Assembly (NCBI RefSeq): GCF_029632765.1
Contig: NZ_CP121247.1
Span: 1,054,001 to 1,118,000 of the forward strand
Length of the DNA: 64,000 bases
Direction of reading: 5' to 3'
Source: Arcanobacterium wilhelmae
Lineage (GTDB): Bacteria; Actinomycetota; Actinomycetes; Actinomycetales; Actinomycetaceae
Made by a program: the position numbers and the translations under genes. Shown here in pieces: positions 27,421-37,353 of the stretch (position 1 is the stretch's first letter; each line of letters starts with the position of its first letter). The notes beneath the pieces were generated by a model that had not been told where the DNA came from, ran no database searches, and saw only the letters and a program-made list of their open reading frames with translations.

Positions 27421-27452
27421 GCAACGCGCCGCGGTGAGCCGCGGCGCGTTGC
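27421..27452 (-). terminator. Hairpin after rpsD
   Basis: A perfect 14-bp G+C-rich stem (27421-27434 with 27439-27452, 4-nt loop) located 10 nt past the rpsD stop. No U-run follows on the minus strand (TGTATTC), so it may attenuate or stabilise the mRNA 3' end rather than fully terminate. Confidence 0.65.
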
Positions 27453-27462
27453 GAGCTTAAGA

Positions 27463-28086
27463 TCAGCGCGAGTAGTGCTCGACGACCATCTGGATCTCGC
27501 AGGTCACCGGGATTTCCGGACGCAGCGGGAGACGGACGTACTCAAAGCGCAGCTTCTCGAGATCAACCTTGATGTACTCCGGGGCAGCCGGGAGCACGTC
27601 TGCGTGCTGGCCCTGCGCGGCGGCGAGGAACATCGGCGAGGTCTGAGACTTCGGCTTGACCTGGACAACCTGGCCCGGCTTCACGCGGAACGACGGACGA
27701 TCAACGTGCTTGCCATCAACGAGGATGTGGCCGTGAACCACGATCTGGCGAGCCTGCGCAATGGTACGAGCGAAGCCGGCGCGCAGAACGAGCGCGTCGA
27801 GGCGCGACTCGAGGAGGGCCATGAGGTTCTCACCCGACATGCCTTCCATCTTGCGAGCTTCGTTCCAGATCTTACGCAGCTGTGCCTCGCGGATGCCGTA
27901 CTGGGCGCGCAGACGCTGCTTCTCCTTCAGACGAATCGAGTAATCGGAATCCTTGACGCGGCCGCGGCCGTGCTCACCCGGACGGTACGGGCGGCGCTGC
28001 ATGTAGCGCTCAGCCTTCGGGGTGAGGGCGATGCCAAGGGCACGGGACATACGCACGGACTTGCGTGCGCGGTTCTTCGAAGACAT
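27463..28086 (-). CDS. rpsD: 30S ribosomal protein S4
   Basis: A 207-residue primary 16S rRNA-binding protein. Start at ATG 28086 ([19 protein letters not shown]) after AGGAGAAAC. The conserved [34 protein letters not shown] and the S4 RNA-binding domain ([27 protein letters not shown]) are complete. It stands apart from the other ribosomal protein operons, next to alaS and rarA as in Streptomyces. This S4 lacks the zinc-binding Cys set of C+ paralogues. Confidence 0.97.
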   Translation of the reverse strand: MSSKNRARKSVRMSRALGIALTPKAERYMQRRPYRPGEHGRGRVKDSDYSIRLKEKQRLRAQYGIREAQLRKIWNEARKMEGMSGENLMALLESRLDALVLRAGFARTIAQARQIVVHGHILVDGKHVDRPSFRVKPGQVVQVKPKSQTSPMFLAAAQGQHADVLPAAPEYIKVDLEKLRFEYVRLPLRPEIPVTCEIQMVVEHYSR

Positions 28087-28188
28087 GTTTCTCCTGTCGA
28101 CTATTGGCACGTTCCGCCGGATTTCGGCGAAAACGCGGGGCCAACCAGGTTCGGCTAAGACCCCAGGTGTTGCATGCGCAACTTGATA

Positions 28189-28194
28189 ACTATA
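28189..28194 (-). promoter_or_regulatory. Probable rpsD promoter (-10 element)
   Basis: On the minus strand TGCTATAGT gives a TATAGT -10 with an extended TGC, placed right at the end of rarA. The transcript leader would be about 95 nt and contains a short GTTGC-GCAAC hairpin at 28168-28181. S4 often autoregulates through its leader, so this is a reasonable place to look. Confidence 0.45.
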
Positions 28195-28197
28195 GCA

Positions 28198-29531
28198 CTA
28201 CTTGCCCTGCAATTGGCGAATCTTGGCCATTCTCGCCGTGATCTGCGCCTCGAAACCGCGCTCAAGAGGCTCGTAGTACACCGTGTCCTTCAACTCATCC
28301 GGAAGGTATTGCTGCTTCGCGACGCCGGTGGGCAGGTCATGCGGATAGATATACGGCACGTTTTTCCCGGTTTGCTCCGCGGCGATCTTCGAGGCCTTCA
28401 CACTTTGGTCGCGCAGGTGAACGGGCACCGCACCGATTTTACCCGCCCGCACATCCGCGATTGCTTTGTTAATCGCTAGGTAGGCTCGGTTCGACTTGGG
28501 CGCGGTCGCAAGGTGTACCACAGCCTCAGCCAAAATAATACGAGCTTCCGGCATACCCACAAGCGCCACGGACTGGGCTGCCGCCGTCGCGGTTTGCAAT
28601 GCCGAAGGATCGGCCATACCAATATCCTCTGCGGCAGAAATCATCAGACGTCGAGCAACAAAGCGCGGATCCTCCCCCGCCTCCAACATGCGCGCCAGGT
28701 AATGCATGGCCGCGTCCACATCGGAGCCGCGAATCGACTTGATGAACGCCGAGATGACGTCGTAGTGCTGATCGCCGTCGCGATCGTAACGCACCGCGTA
28801 GACGTCGACCGCCGCTTCGACGTCGGCGAGCGTGACTCGTTTTCCCCCACCGCTCGCTGCCGCTTCGAGGATCGTCAGTGATCGGCGCCCGTCGTGCCCA
28901 GCAAGGCGGATGATCGCCTCGCGAGCGTCGTCGTCGAGAGAAACTCGCCCGCCGAACCCGCGCTCGTCGGCCAGAGCTCGGTCAATCAAGGCTCCGACAT
29001 CGGCTGACTCGAGCGGGTGGAGCGTGAGCAGAAGCGAACGCGACAGCAACGGAGAAATCACCGAAAACGACGGGTTTTCCGTTGTTGCAGCGATAAGGAC
29101 TACCCACCGGTTCTCGACCGCGGGGAGCAACGCGTCCTGCTGTGTCTTCGAAAAACGGTGAACCTCGTCAACGAACAGCACTGTTTCTTGCCCGTCGGAA
29201 ACGAGCCGGTGCTTGGCCTCGTCGATCACAGCGCGTACTTCTTTCACCCCTGCGGAAACAGCAGAAATCTCCACGAAACGCCGGTTCCCGGCGCGCGCAA
29301 CCAGGTACGCGAGGGTGGTCTTGCCGATCCCGGGCGGCCCCCACAAGAACACCGACGACGCAGCCGAAGAATCCCCCTCAATCATGCGCGTCAACGGTTG
29401 GCCCGGACCAAGCAGGTGCCCCTGCCCTACGACCTCGTCGATCGATCGCGGGCGCATGCGTACGGCCAGCGGAGCATGTGCATCCACTGGAGTACCAACA
29501 TCGTTTACTGAAGCGCTGTCAAAAAGATCCA
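28198..29531 (-). CDS. rarA: Replication-associated recombination protein RarA (MgsA)
   Basis: A 444-residue clamp-loader-like AAA+ ATPase acting at stalled forks. Motifs: [20 protein letters not shown], Walker [13 protein letters not shown], Walker [15 protein letters not shown], sensor 1 [12 protein letters not shown], and the C-terminal tetramerisation domain ([28 protein letters not shown]). I chose GTG 29531 ([11 protein letters not shown]). It has no clear Shine-Dalgarno, but TACGAT at 29538-29543 (minus) lies 6 nt before it, consistent with leaderless transcription. Divergent from the MmpL-type gene. Confidence 0.94.
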
Positions 29532-29638
29532 CGCCCCCATCGTAGGCGTTCACGCGCGATTTTCGTGGGGTCGCGAGAGAGCTCACGCCCGAGCGTTCGC
29601 CGTGGAGAAAACTCCCCAAAAGACGATCGATTGAGTGA

Positions 29639-29655
29639 CATAATTAACATATGTT
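29639..29655 (+). promoter_or_regulatory. Leaderless promoter and palindrome at the mmpL-type gene
   Basis: CATAAT (29639-29644) is a good -10 hexamer ending exactly 6 nt before the ATG at 29651; no ribosome-binding site is present. The perfect palindrome AACATATGTT (29646-29655) spans the start codon and could be a repressor site. Confidence 0.4.
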
Positions 29656-32044
29656 TACCGGTACTGCTCGTCTCGTGAATCGCTTTCCACGATCGATGAT
29701 CGCCGCCTGGACTGCGGTGGTCGCGCTCGCGCTCGTCGCGGCAATCTGGGGATTCTCAGCGGGCAACCTGTTTACACGTATGGCCACAACCGAGTCGCTC
29801 GTGCCCGGCTCGCAGTCCGACGTCGTCCAGTTGGCCGGAGCCTCCGACGCCAACGCTCGAATTCTCGTGTCCGTCACCGGAACCACGGCGCAGGCTACCC
29901 AGACTGAACTCGCGAAGCTACGCACCGACGTCGCGAAGGTTGCAACAGTGAACGATCCACTCTCCGTCGCGCAGACATTTGCGAACGAAACTGCAACCCA
30001 ACGTGAGAAAGCCGTACGCGAAGCGATCACCAAGCACGCAGACGATATCGCCTGGGCACAGGAACGTGCAGTGAGCCAAGCGGGTCCACAACTCGATTAC
30101 CTTCCTGAAAGCCAGCGCGCCGGCCTCGAGAAACAGATTCGTGCCGAAGCGAAAGCCCAGGCCGAAAAGAAGATCGCTGACGAAGCGCGCAAAGCCGCCG
30201 ACGCCGAGATCGCGAAGTTGAAGAACCCCGCCCGCGATTTCGCCAGCGAGGGCGGGTTCGCCGTCGTTATTACAATGAGTGAGCCCTCCAAAGAGCAAAC
30301 CGTGACCGACGCCCTCGCCGCTTTCGATGCCGCGATTGCGCCCGCGCATGCCCGAGCAGTCTCGCCGCACTTGTTCGAGGATGCGGCCCTCAGCCAGGTC
30401 ACCGCAGACCTCGTCACAGGAGAGACGATCGGCTTGCCCGCAGCTCTCATCTTGCTCATCATCATCTTCGGCGGGTTGCTTGCCGCCGGCCTTCCGCTCG
30501 TCACCGCGATCGTGTCGATCCTCATCGGCATGGGGGAAGTGTGGGGCTTGACGTTCGCGACCACCGTTGATTCGTACATCCTCAACGTGTTGTCGATTAT
30601 CGGTCTCGCCCTTTCGATTGACTACGGACTCCTCATGGTCTCGCGTTACCGCGAGGAAATTGCTCGGGCGCTGGCGCAGCGCGGACTGCCCACAGACGGG
30701 AGTGAACGGCCCTCCGACGTCGGAGTGCTCGTTTCGCAAGCCGTCACGGCAACAATCCTCTCCTCGGGCCGCACAATCGCCTACTCGGCGCTGACGATCA
30801 TCGTCTCGATCGCGGGTCTGCTCACGATGGCTCCGCCGATGATCAAAATGATCGGTGCGGGCGCCATGCTTGTCACGTTTGTCGCCGTCGCCTCGGCGCT
30901 CACGCTCCTGCCCGCAATCGTCGTCGTCCTCGGCGAACGCCTCGTGAAGCCGTCGGTGCTCACACGGATTCCCGTGGTGCGCCGCGCACTTCGCGGAGTT
31001 GGCGACCAGAGTGAGGACCACGGAGTCTTCTCGCGGATCGCCGCCTGGGTGCATGCGCATCCGTGGCCGGTTCTCGTCGGCACCGTCGCGGTTCTCGCTG
31101 TTGCCGCACTGCCGATCGGCTCGTTGCAGATGCGCTCGTCGTTCATCGAGAACGTGCCCCAAAGCTCCGCCGTGGTGATGGGATACGACGAGATCCAGGC
31201 CAACTACCCGGCGTTGCGAGCGCCCGAAGCGACGGTGCTATTCGCGAAGGGAACAACGGCAGATCCCGACGCCGTCGCGGCGGTTCCCGGCGTTTCGAGG
31301 ATCGGCGAAGTCCGGCACATGGCCGGGCTCGACGCCGTCGACGTGTACGTCAGCGCAGCCGACCCCGTGGGACGCGAAGTGACCGATGTCGTCACCTCAC
31401 TGCGTGAGGCGTTCCCGAGCGCCGACGTCGGCGGCGCAGCTGCAATGCAGGCGGACTTCAACCACGCCGTGATCAGCGCAGCACCGCTCGCAATTGGCAT
31501 TATGGCAGGGTCCGTTTTGATTTTGCTCTTCCTCATGACGGGATCCTTTGTCGCTCCGATCAAGGCCCTCATCATTAACTCGTTCTCACTGATTGCGGGC
31601 ATGGGGATCACCACGTTCCTCTTCGAGCATGGCCTCCTTGGTTTGCCGGTCAGCCACGGATTACAGACATTTGTGGTGGCGCTCGCGTTCGCCTTCGGGT
31701 TCGGGCTTGCGATGGACTACGAGGTATTTCTGCTGGCGCGTGTGAAAGAGTTCTGGGACGCGGGCGAAAGCAACGATCGTGCAGTCGAGCTTGGGTTGCA
31801 GCGTTCCGGGCGGATCATCACCTCAGCCGCTGCCATTATTATCGCCGTCTTCGTTGGGTTCATTTTCGGCGATATGCTCGCGATCAAGCAGATCGGCGTG
31901 GCTCTAGCGATCATCGTCTTCCTCGACGCCACGATCGTGCGCATGTTGCTCGTCCCCGCGTTTATGACGCTGATGGGCCGTTGGAATTGGTGGGCGCCTG
32001 CGTGGGCGCAAAAGTTTTACGAGAAGTTCCGCCTCGCAGGATAA
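29651..32044 (+). CDS. MMPL/RND-family membrane transporter
   Basis: A 797-residue RND-superfamily protein. It has an N-terminal transmembrane helix (MIAAWTAVVALALVAAIWGF), a large extracytoplasmic domain with a helical Ala/Lys/Glu-rich stretch near residues 130-210, and two membrane domains. The paired Asp-Tyr sites used for proton relay in MmpL3 are present in both halves (SIDYGLLMVSRYREE and AMDYEVFLLARVKE). Such proteins export lipids or drugs using the proton gradient. The substrate cannot be told from sequence. Single-gene unit with its own promoter and terminator, divergent from rarA. Confidence 0.9.
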   Translation: MFTGTARLVNRFPRSMIAAWTAVVALALVAAIWGFSAGNLFTRMATTESLVPGSQSDVVQLAGASDANARILVSVTGTTAQATQTELAKLRTDVAKVATVNDPLSVAQTFANETATQREKAVREAITKHADDIAWAQERAVSQAGPQLDYLPESQRAGLEKQIRAEAKAQAEKKIADEARKAADAEIAKLKNPARDFASEGGFAVVITMSEPSKEQTVTDALAAFDAAIAPAHARAVSPHLFEDAALSQVTADLVTGETIGLPAALILLIIIFGGLLAAGLPLVTAIVSILIGMGEVWGLTFATTVDSYILNVLSIIGLALSIDYGLLMVSRYREEIARALAQRGLPTDGSERPSDVGVLVSQAVTATILSSGRTIAYSALTIIVSIAGLLTMAPPMIKMIGAGAMLVTFVAVASALTLLPAIVVVLGERLVKPSVLTRIPVVRRALRGVGDQSEDHGVFSRIAAWVHAHPWPVLVGTVAVLAVAALPIGSLQMRSSFIENVPQSSAVVMGYDEIQANYPALRAPEATVLFAKGTTADPDAVAAVPGVSRIGEVRHMAGLDAVDVYVSAADPVGREVTDVVTSLREAFPSADVGGAAAMQADFNHAVISAAPLAIGIMAGSVLILLFLMTGSFVAPIKALIINSFSLIAGMGITTFLFEHGLLGLPVSHGLQTFVVALAFAFGFGLAMDYEVFLLARVKEFWDAGESNDRAVELGLQRSGRIITSAAAIIIAVFVGFIFGDMLAIKQIGVALAIIVFLDATIVRMLLVPAFMTLMGRWNWWAPAWAQKFYEKFRLAG

Positions 32045-32049
32045 GAAAC

Positions 32050-32088
32050 GGGCCGACGACGCCGGTGGGTGCGGTGCGTCGTCGGCCC
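32050..32088. terminator. Bidirectional hairpin between convergent genes
   Basis: A perfect 13-bp stem (32050-32062 with 32076-32088) with a 13-nt loop, located between the MMPL gene stop (32044) and the GNAT stop (32105). Very G+C-rich; no clear T-run on either side. Confidence 0.7.
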
Positions 32089-32104
32089 AGTTCCACAGTT
32101 TGAA

Positions 32105-32824
32105 CTAGCCAAGCTCAACGAAGGGTTCGCGCCTGCCTTCGATAAGGTGGGCGTCATTGATGAGGCCAACCCGCTTGTAGATCCGGCCCGCTCCTTCGTT
32201 CCATGCCCACATGCCGAAGTGGATCGCATCGTGGGTTGTGAGCGCGAGATTGACAGCGCCGACCATGAGGAGCGACGCGTAGCCACGTCCGCGGAATTGT
32301 GGCAACGTCCCGAGCCCATGAAAGTAGGCGAAATCCTTGCCCTGGGAGTGAAGGGTTTCGTATCCCATGACGGCCGCGACCTCGTGTTCCTCCGAGAACG
32401 CGACGAACCAGGACAGTTTGTCGAAGTTCTCGTTTGCATCCGAGATCGGGTTCGATGCAGCAAGAGCAGCTCGGATCTGCTCAGCATGCTCAGCGAGCTC
32501 GTCCGTGCCTCGCGGAAAAATCGCTACACGCTCGGAGCCTGGAAGCTCTGCGAGCGGGCTCTGCGCGTACCAAAACTCCCACCGGTAGCCCCACTCCGGG
32601 CCGAGAAACTCCGCAAGGTCCGGATCAAGCGCCTGCCGAATCTGCGTTGTGAGTGTCGAGATGTCGGGACGTTGATCCGCGCGAAGCCGTCTGATCGTCG
32701 CGATGGCGAGCGTTGGATCGCCCGTCGCGATCAGCTCACGCTCTCCATTTTTCTCGACCAAGCGTACGCCGAACCGGCGGTCGGACTCCTCAACGAGGAT
32801 CCGACCGCCGACGCGACCTTGCAC
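32105..32824 (-). CDS. GNAT-family N-acetyltransferase
   Basis: A 239-residue protein with a C-terminal GNAT domain: the acetyl-CoA pyrophosphate loop is LPQFRGRGYASLLMVGA (Q/R-x-x-G-x-G/A), preceded by VMGYETLHSQGKDFAYFHGLGTLP. The N-terminal 60 residues look like the beta-rich domain seen in the Rv0428c-like actinobacterial acetyltransferases. Start at GTG 32824 with GGGAG 6 nt upstream; the aspS stop is 39 nt away, so it is probably the last gene of the aspS operon. Acceptor substrate unknown. Confidence 0.82.
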   Translation of the reverse strand: MQGRVGGRILVEESDRRFGVRLVEKNGERELIATGDPTLAIATIRRLRADQRPDISTLTTQIRQALDPDLAEFLGPEWGYRWEFWYAQSPLAELPGSERVAIFPRGTDELAEHAEQIRAALAASNPISDANENFDKLSWFVAFSEEHEVAAVMGYETLHSQGKDFAYFHGLGTLPQFRGRGYASLLMVGAVNLALTTHDAIHFGMWAWNEGAGRIYKRVGLINDAHLIEGRREPFVELG

Positions 32825-32862
32825 GGTCAGCTCCCAAAACTTGGAGCCCAGATCATGCGCTG

Positions 32863-34665
32863 TCAGTTTTCGTCCTTCTTCTCAGCCTTCTCAGCAGCCT
32901 TCTTCGGCTTGGCATCTACGCCAGCCTCCTTGCGCTGCTGAGCGGTGATCGGCGCCGGAGCATCCGAGAGCGGATCCCAGCCGTTGCCGATCTTCGGGAA
33001 CGCGATAACGTCGCGGATGGACTTGGCGCCCACCAAAAGCGACACAATACGATCCCAACCGAAAGCGATTCCGCCGTGGGGCGGCGCACCGAACTTGAAC
33101 GCGTCGAGGAGGAAGCCGAACTTCTCCTGCGCCTGCTCTTCATTGAGGCCCATCACCTTGAACACGCGCTCCTGCACGTCGCGGCGGTGGATACGAATCG
33201 AACCGCCGCCGATCTCGTTGCCGTTGCAGACGATGTCGTAGGCGTAGGCCAGGGCGTTGCCCGGATCCTGATCGAATGCGTCAAGCCACTCGGGTTTGGG
33301 CGAAGTGAACGCGTGGTGCACAGCCGTCCATGCACCGTCGGAAATCGCCACATCACCCTCGGCAACCGCGGCCTTCGCCGGCTTGAACAAAGGTGCGTCA
33401 ACAACCCAGACGAACGCCCAGTCACCTTCCTTGATGAGGCCGCAACGCTCGCCGATCTCGAGACGGGCCGCGCCGAGAAGCTCACGCGACGCCGTCGGCT
33501 CGCCAGCCGCGAAGAAGATGCAATCGCCGTTCTGGGCGCCGGTAGCCTCAAGCAGGCCCTCTCGCTCGGCGTCGGAAATATTCTTCGCCACAGGGCCACC
33601 AACCGTGCCGTCTTCTGCAACGGTCACATAGGCCAAACCCTTGGCGCCTCGGGCCTTCGCCCACTCCTGCCACTTGTCGAACGTACGACGCGGCTGAGAA
33701 GCGCCGCCCGGCATCACAACGGCGCCCACGTACTCATTCTGGAACACGCGGAACGGGGTGTCTGTGAAGTACTCGGTCAGATCAATGAGCTCCTGGCCGA
33801 AGCGCAGATCCGGCTTGTCCGAACCGTACTTCTCCATCGCATCTTTGTACGTCATGTGCGGGATCGGGGTGGACAGATCGTAGCCGATCAGGGCCCAGAT
33901 CTCCTTGAGAAGATCCTCGGCCACCTTCATCACGTCTTCCTGCTCCACAAAGCTCATCTCGATATCAAGCTGGGTGAACTCTGGCTGACGATCCGCGCGG
34001 AAATCCTCATCGCGGTAGCAACGAGCGATCTGGTAGTAGCGCTCCATACCGGCAACCATCAGCAGCTGCTTGAACAGCTGAGGCGACTGCGGAAGCGCAT
34101 ACCACGAACCCGGCGCAAGGCGTGCCGGCACGATGAAATCGCGTGCACCCTCAGGCGTGGAACGAATCAGGGTTGGGGTTTCGATCTCGACGAAATCGTG
34201 GCCGTCGAGCACGCGGCGTGCCGCCTGGCTCACCTTTGCACGCAGGCGGATCGCCTTCTGCTCGTACGAACGGCGAAGATCGAGGTAACGGTACTTGAGG
34301 CGAGTCTCCTCGTTCACGGAGCCGGCATCTTCAGCGTGGTCCGACACCTGGAATGGGAGCGGCGCCGACGGGTTGAGGATCTCAAGCGATTCGGTCTCAA
34401 CCTCAATATCGCCAGTAGGAAGATTTGCGTTCGCGTTACCCTCGGGGCGCTCACGCACCACGCCAGTGACCTTCACAACGAACTCACTGCGGAGCTCATG
34501 AGCCACTTCCTCACGAACCGTGACTTGGGCGATGCCCGAAGCGTCACGCAGATCGATGAACGCGATGCCACCATGATCACGGCGACGATCCACCCATCCG
34601 GTGAGGGTCACTGTGGAGCCGATATCTTCTTTGCGCAGGGATCCTGCCATTCGCGTGCGAAGCAC
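32863..34665 (-). CDS. aspS: Aspartyl-tRNA synthetase (bacterial type)
   Basis: A 600-residue class II synthetase with an OB-fold anticodon-binding domain ([24 protein letters not shown]), motif 2 region [26 protein letters not shown], the GAD insertion domain, and motif 3 ([14 protein letters not shown]). A Lys/Ala-rich tail of about 25 residues follows the core. Start at GTG 34665, directly after AAGGAGG at 4-nt spacing. Whether it is discriminating or also charges tRNA-Asn depends on the presence of gatCAB elsewhere. Confidence 0.97.
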   Translation of the reverse strand: MLRTRMAGSLRKEDIGSTVTLTGWVDRRRDHGGIAFIDLRDASGIAQVTVREEVAHELRSEFVVKVTGVVRERPEGNANANLPTGDIEVETESLEILNPSAPLPFQVSDHAEDAGSVNEETRLKYRYLDLRRSYEQKAIRLRAKVSQAARRVLDGHDFVEIETPTLIRSTPEGARDFIVPARLAPGSWYALPQSPQLFKQLLMVAGMERYYQIARCYRDEDFRADRQPEFTQLDIEMSFVEQEDVMKVAEDLLKEIWALIGYDLSTPIPHMTYKDAMEKYGSDKPDLRFGQELIDLTEYFTDTPFRVFQNEYVGAVVMPGGASQPRRTFDKWQEWAKARGAKGLAYVTVAEDGTVGGPVAKNISDAEREGLLEATGAQNGDCIFFAAGEPTASRELLGAARLEIGERCGLIKEGDWAFVWVVDAPLFKPAKAAVAEGDVAISDGAWTAVHHAFTSPKPEWLDAFDQDPGNALAYAYDIVCNGNEIGGGSIRIHRRDVQERVFKVMGLNEEQAQEKFGFLLDAFKFGAPPHGGIAFGWDRIVSLLVGAKSIRDVIAFPKIGNGWDPLSDAPAPITAQQRKEAGVDAKPKKAAEKAEKKDEN

Positions 34666-34930
34666 GTGTCCTCCTTATAGTTTTGTCTACACCCGCGAGA
34701 CGAGCGGGCGGCACTTCGCGCGAGACGGGCGCGGAGCGCCCTACAAGTCTACGCCCCTTGCTCGCCGGCCCGTTCCCCGCACGCCGTGAGCAACCACTCA
34801 ACTCGCCCTCAACGTCGGGTGTGCACCTGTCGCCGACGGCGGACGCGGGCTTTCGGACGGAAGTCCCGCGCGCACGCTCCCCCACCCTTTAAGATAATCG
34901 GGCTAGCAAACCTCCCCGGAAGGACAACCA
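34666..34930. other. Divergent intergenic region aspS / formate-nitrite transporter
   Basis: 265 nt between divergent genes. On the plus strand GATAAT near 34893-34898 could be a -10 for the transporter. A short hairpin (GGGCG-CGCCC) lies near 34729-34744. I see no open frame or RNA gene that stands out. Confidence 0.35.
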
Positions 34931-35704
34931 GTGAGCATCACCGAATCCATCGCAACACAGGCCAAAGTCGGCCTTGCGAAGTCGAATAAAGCCCACCACG
35001 TCGGCGGATATCTCACCGGAGGCGCGCTCGCGGGCGCATTCGTTGGCATCGGATGCCTGATCATGTTCGCAGGTGTAGCCAAGCTGTACGTTGCCGGGTC
35101 CGCAGTTTCTGGGCTGATGATGGGTCTGACATTCGGCATTGGCCTCGTGCTCGTGGTCTTCGCCGGTGGCGAGCTCGCCACGTCGGGCATGATGATCATG
35201 CCGCTTGCGGCGCTCAAGCGCGCGGTGAGCGTTGCACGCGCATCGTGGCTTATCCTCTTTATGCTCATCGGCAATCTGGTGGGTTCGATTGTGATGGCGG
35301 CCCTTTTCACGTTCGCGAACGTGTTCGGGAACGATAGCCCAAACTGGCAGATGCTCGACGCCGTCGTCGCCGGAAAGCTCGCCAAGGGGGCACCGGAGGT
35401 CTTCTTCCGGGCCGTAATGTGTAACGTCATGGTCTGCCTCGCGATTTGGACGATCGGACGCATGAAGAATGAAGTGGCACAGATTATCGTGATCGCGTGG
35501 GCGATCACCGTTTTCGTTGCGGCCGGTTTCGAGCACGTGGTGGCCAACATGACCATCTTTTCCCTCGCTCTCATGAACGACGCCGGTGGCGCAACTTTCG
35601 CCAACGTGGCGCTCGCTTTGTTGCTTGCAGGCCTGGGAAACCTCGTCGGCGGAATGGTCGTGGTCGGAGGAACGTTTGCACTTGCCTCGACGATGGAAGA
35701 GTAG
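34931..35704 (+). CDS. Formate/nitrite transporter (FNT) family channel
   Basis: A 257-residue membrane protein of the FocA/NirC fold with six hydrophobic segments. Family features: VVFAGGELATSGMMIMPLAAL after TM2, the WLILFMLIGNLVGSIVMAA half-helix region, and AAGFEHVVANMTIFSLAL, which carries the conserved pore His. It conducts small monovalent anions such as formate, nitrite or hydrosulfide, usually as a pentamer. The ion cannot be assigned without neighbours such as pyruvate formate-lyase or nitrite reductase, and none is nearby. Start at GTG 34931 with GGAAGGA upstream. Confidence 0.92.
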   Translation: MSITESIATQAKVGLAKSNKAHHVGGYLTGGALAGAFVGIGCLIMFAGVAKLYVAGSAVSGLMMGLTFGIGLVLVVFAGGELATSGMMIMPLAALKRAVSVARASWLILFMLIGNLVGSIVMAALFTFANVFGNDSPNWQMLDAVVAGKLAKGAPEVFFRAVMCNVMVCLAIWTIGRMKNEVAQIIVIAWAITVFVAAGFEHVVANMTIFSLALMNDAGGATFANVALALLLAGLGNLVGGMVVVGGTFALASTMEE

Positions 35705-35787
35705 GCCCACAGTCGTAGCAGATCCGGTGCCACGTTTCATACGTGTCGGTCTTGCACTTTCCTTGAAATTCGCGAAAACATGGGTAA

Positions 35788-37269
35788 GTGAGCATTAAGG
35801 AAGAATTTACACAGTCCCAGAGCGAGTACTGGCTGAAGATGATGTCTGTCATCCTCATCTCGCTCATCGCCTTCGAAACGATCGCGGTAACCACCGTGAT
35901 GCCGTACGTGGTTGATCTCCTCAACGGGAAGAATCTGTATGCGCTGGCGTCGGGAATTACGCTCACAACACAGCTCATCACCACAGCGCTTGCCGGGCGT
36001 TGGGCTGATAACCGCGGCCCGAACCAGCCGCTGCTGACCGGCGCCGCACTGTTCATCGCAGGCCTGCTCATCATTTCGGTCGCGCCGACGGTTGAAGTTG
36101 TCGTGCTCGGGCGCGCCGTGCAAGGCCTCGGTTCCGGTCTTGTGGTTGTTCCGCTCTTCGTGCTCGTCGGGGCACACGTCCCCTCACACCGTCAGCCAGC
36201 CCTCTTTGCCACTTTTGCCGCTGCCTGGGTTGTGCCTTCCCTGCTCGGCCCTGCCATCGCAGGCCTCATGGTTGAGTACCTGCACTGGCGTGTCGTGTTC
36301 GCGGCTGTCCCGCTCATTCTTCTCGCGATGTTCCCAATGCTCGTGTCGAAGCTACGCCAATTCCCCGACACCCATGACCCACACAAACGATTCCGCCTGG
36401 GGGACACGTTCACCTTCGCGCTTCTTGTGGGCATTTCCGTGGGCGCTCTTCAGATGCTTTCCGCCCTCGGCGACGACGGCTTTAAGACCTGGGCACTGGC
36501 AATGATCGTGATCTGTTCGGCGGCCGCATTCTTCTTCGTTCGCCCACTTGTCCCCCAGGGCACTCTCTCTGCCCGCCGCGGCGTGCCTTCTATTGTGCTC
36601 CTCCGTGGCATCGTGTATGGCGCCTACTTTGCGGTGGAAATTTACCTGCCACTGATGCTGAAAAACGTGCACAACTGGGGGCCGAAGCGCGCCGGCCTCG
36701 TACTCGCTGCTGGAGCAGTGACCTGGGCGCTTGGCTCGTACTTGCAAAGCCAAGCGAGCGAAGAGCGGCGCAAGCACATCCCGACCATCGGCTTGGTGCT
36801 CCAGCTTGTGGGGTCTGCAATTTCGATCGCCGGCTCGTTCCACCAGATCACCGGCATCGTCGTGATTCTCGGCTGGCTCATCGCCGGGCTCGGTACGGGC
36901 CTGACCTACCCTCTTCTGCTTGTTTTCGCCCTCGGCCGCACCCCGAAGAGCCGCCACGGCAAGATCTCGGCAGCAGCCCAAATCGCGGATAACATGGGCG
37001 CGGCCGCCTGCATTGCCTACGCGGGTATCGCGTACTCGATGGCTGTGGATCTTGGGCATTGGGCTTTCCTTGCCGCGATCTCAACGATGGTTGTCCTCCT
37101 CATCGCAGGCCTGGTCGTCTCACGCCGCCTCGGGCTCAACGATCCGTTGCCCGAGGAGATGCGTGGCGAGCTCGCGGCCGAAACCGCTACTTCTGCCGAA
37201 AGCGCGGATTCGGAGCCTGTGTTGGAAAGCACCACAGGCGATCCCCACGATTCCCCCGAAAACAAGTAG
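35788..37269 (+). CDS. MFS transporter, DHA2-like multidrug exporter
   Basis: A 493-residue major facilitator protein with about 14 hydrophobic segments. It starts with a short cytoplasmic stretch and TM1 (MMSVILISLIAFETIAVTTVMPYVV), then LTTQLITTALAGRWADNRGPNQPLL (the loop 2-3 motif A region, somewhat altered) and GRAVQGLGSGLVVVPLFVLV (motif C-like). The C-terminus is a 45-residue acidic, Ser/Thr-rich tail. Likely proton-driven export, substrate unknown. GTG start at 35788 has no convincing Shine-Dalgarno. Followed at 85 nt by the DEAD-box helicase gene. Confidence 0.87.
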   Translation: MSIKEEFTQSQSEYWLKMMSVILISLIAFETIAVTTVMPYVVDLLNGKNLYALASGITLTTQLITTALAGRWADNRGPNQPLLTGAALFIAGLLIISVAPTVEVVVLGRAVQGLGSGLVVVPLFVLVGAHVPSHRQPALFATFAAAWVVPSLLGPAIAGLMVEYLHWRVVFAAVPLILLAMFPMLVSKLRQFPDTHDPHKRFRLGDTFTFALLVGISVGALQMLSALGDDGFKTWALAMIVICSAAAFFFVRPLVPQGTLSARRGVPSIVLLRGIVYGAYFAVEIYLPLMLKNVHNWGPKRAGLVLAAGAVTWALGSYLQSQASEERRKHIPTIGLVLQLVGSAISIAGSFHQITGIVVILGWLIAGLGTGLTYPLLLVFALGRTPKSRHGKISAAAQIADNMGAAACIAYAGIAYSMAVDLGHWAFLAAISTMVVLLIAGLVVSRRLGLNDPLPEEMRGELAAETATSAESADSEPVLESTTGDPHDSPENK

Positions 37270-37312
37270 TGTGGAAGAAGCGGCCGAGCCCCACTAGTTC
37301 AGATGTGTTTCC

Positions 37313-37338
37313 GGGGATGGCCGAGGGGCCGATTCCCC
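37313..37338 (+). promoter_or_regulatory. Leader hairpin upstream of the RNA helicase gene
   Basis: A two-part stem: GGGGA (37313-37317) with TCCCC (37334-37338), and GGCC (37319-37322) with GGCC (37327-37330) around a GAGG loop. It ends 15 nt before the GTG start. DEAD-box cold-shock helicases can be controlled through leader structure, so this could be regulatory; a chance G+C-rich fold is the alternative. Confidence 0.35.
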
Positions 37339-37353
37339 AGATTGGAAATTTTT

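Noticed and set aside
29918..31162. A 414-codon minus-strand open frame opposite the MMPL transporter
   Set aside because: Asp/Arg/His-rich low-complexity product opposite a clear membrane protein; no membrane segments or motifs of its own.
32713..34680. A 655-codon plus-strand open frame opposite aspS
   Set aside because: It is fully antisense to a complete aspartyl-tRNA synthetase with all motifs; the residue pattern is Arg/His/Leu-rich without recognisable domains, as expected of an antisense shadow in G+C-rich DNA.
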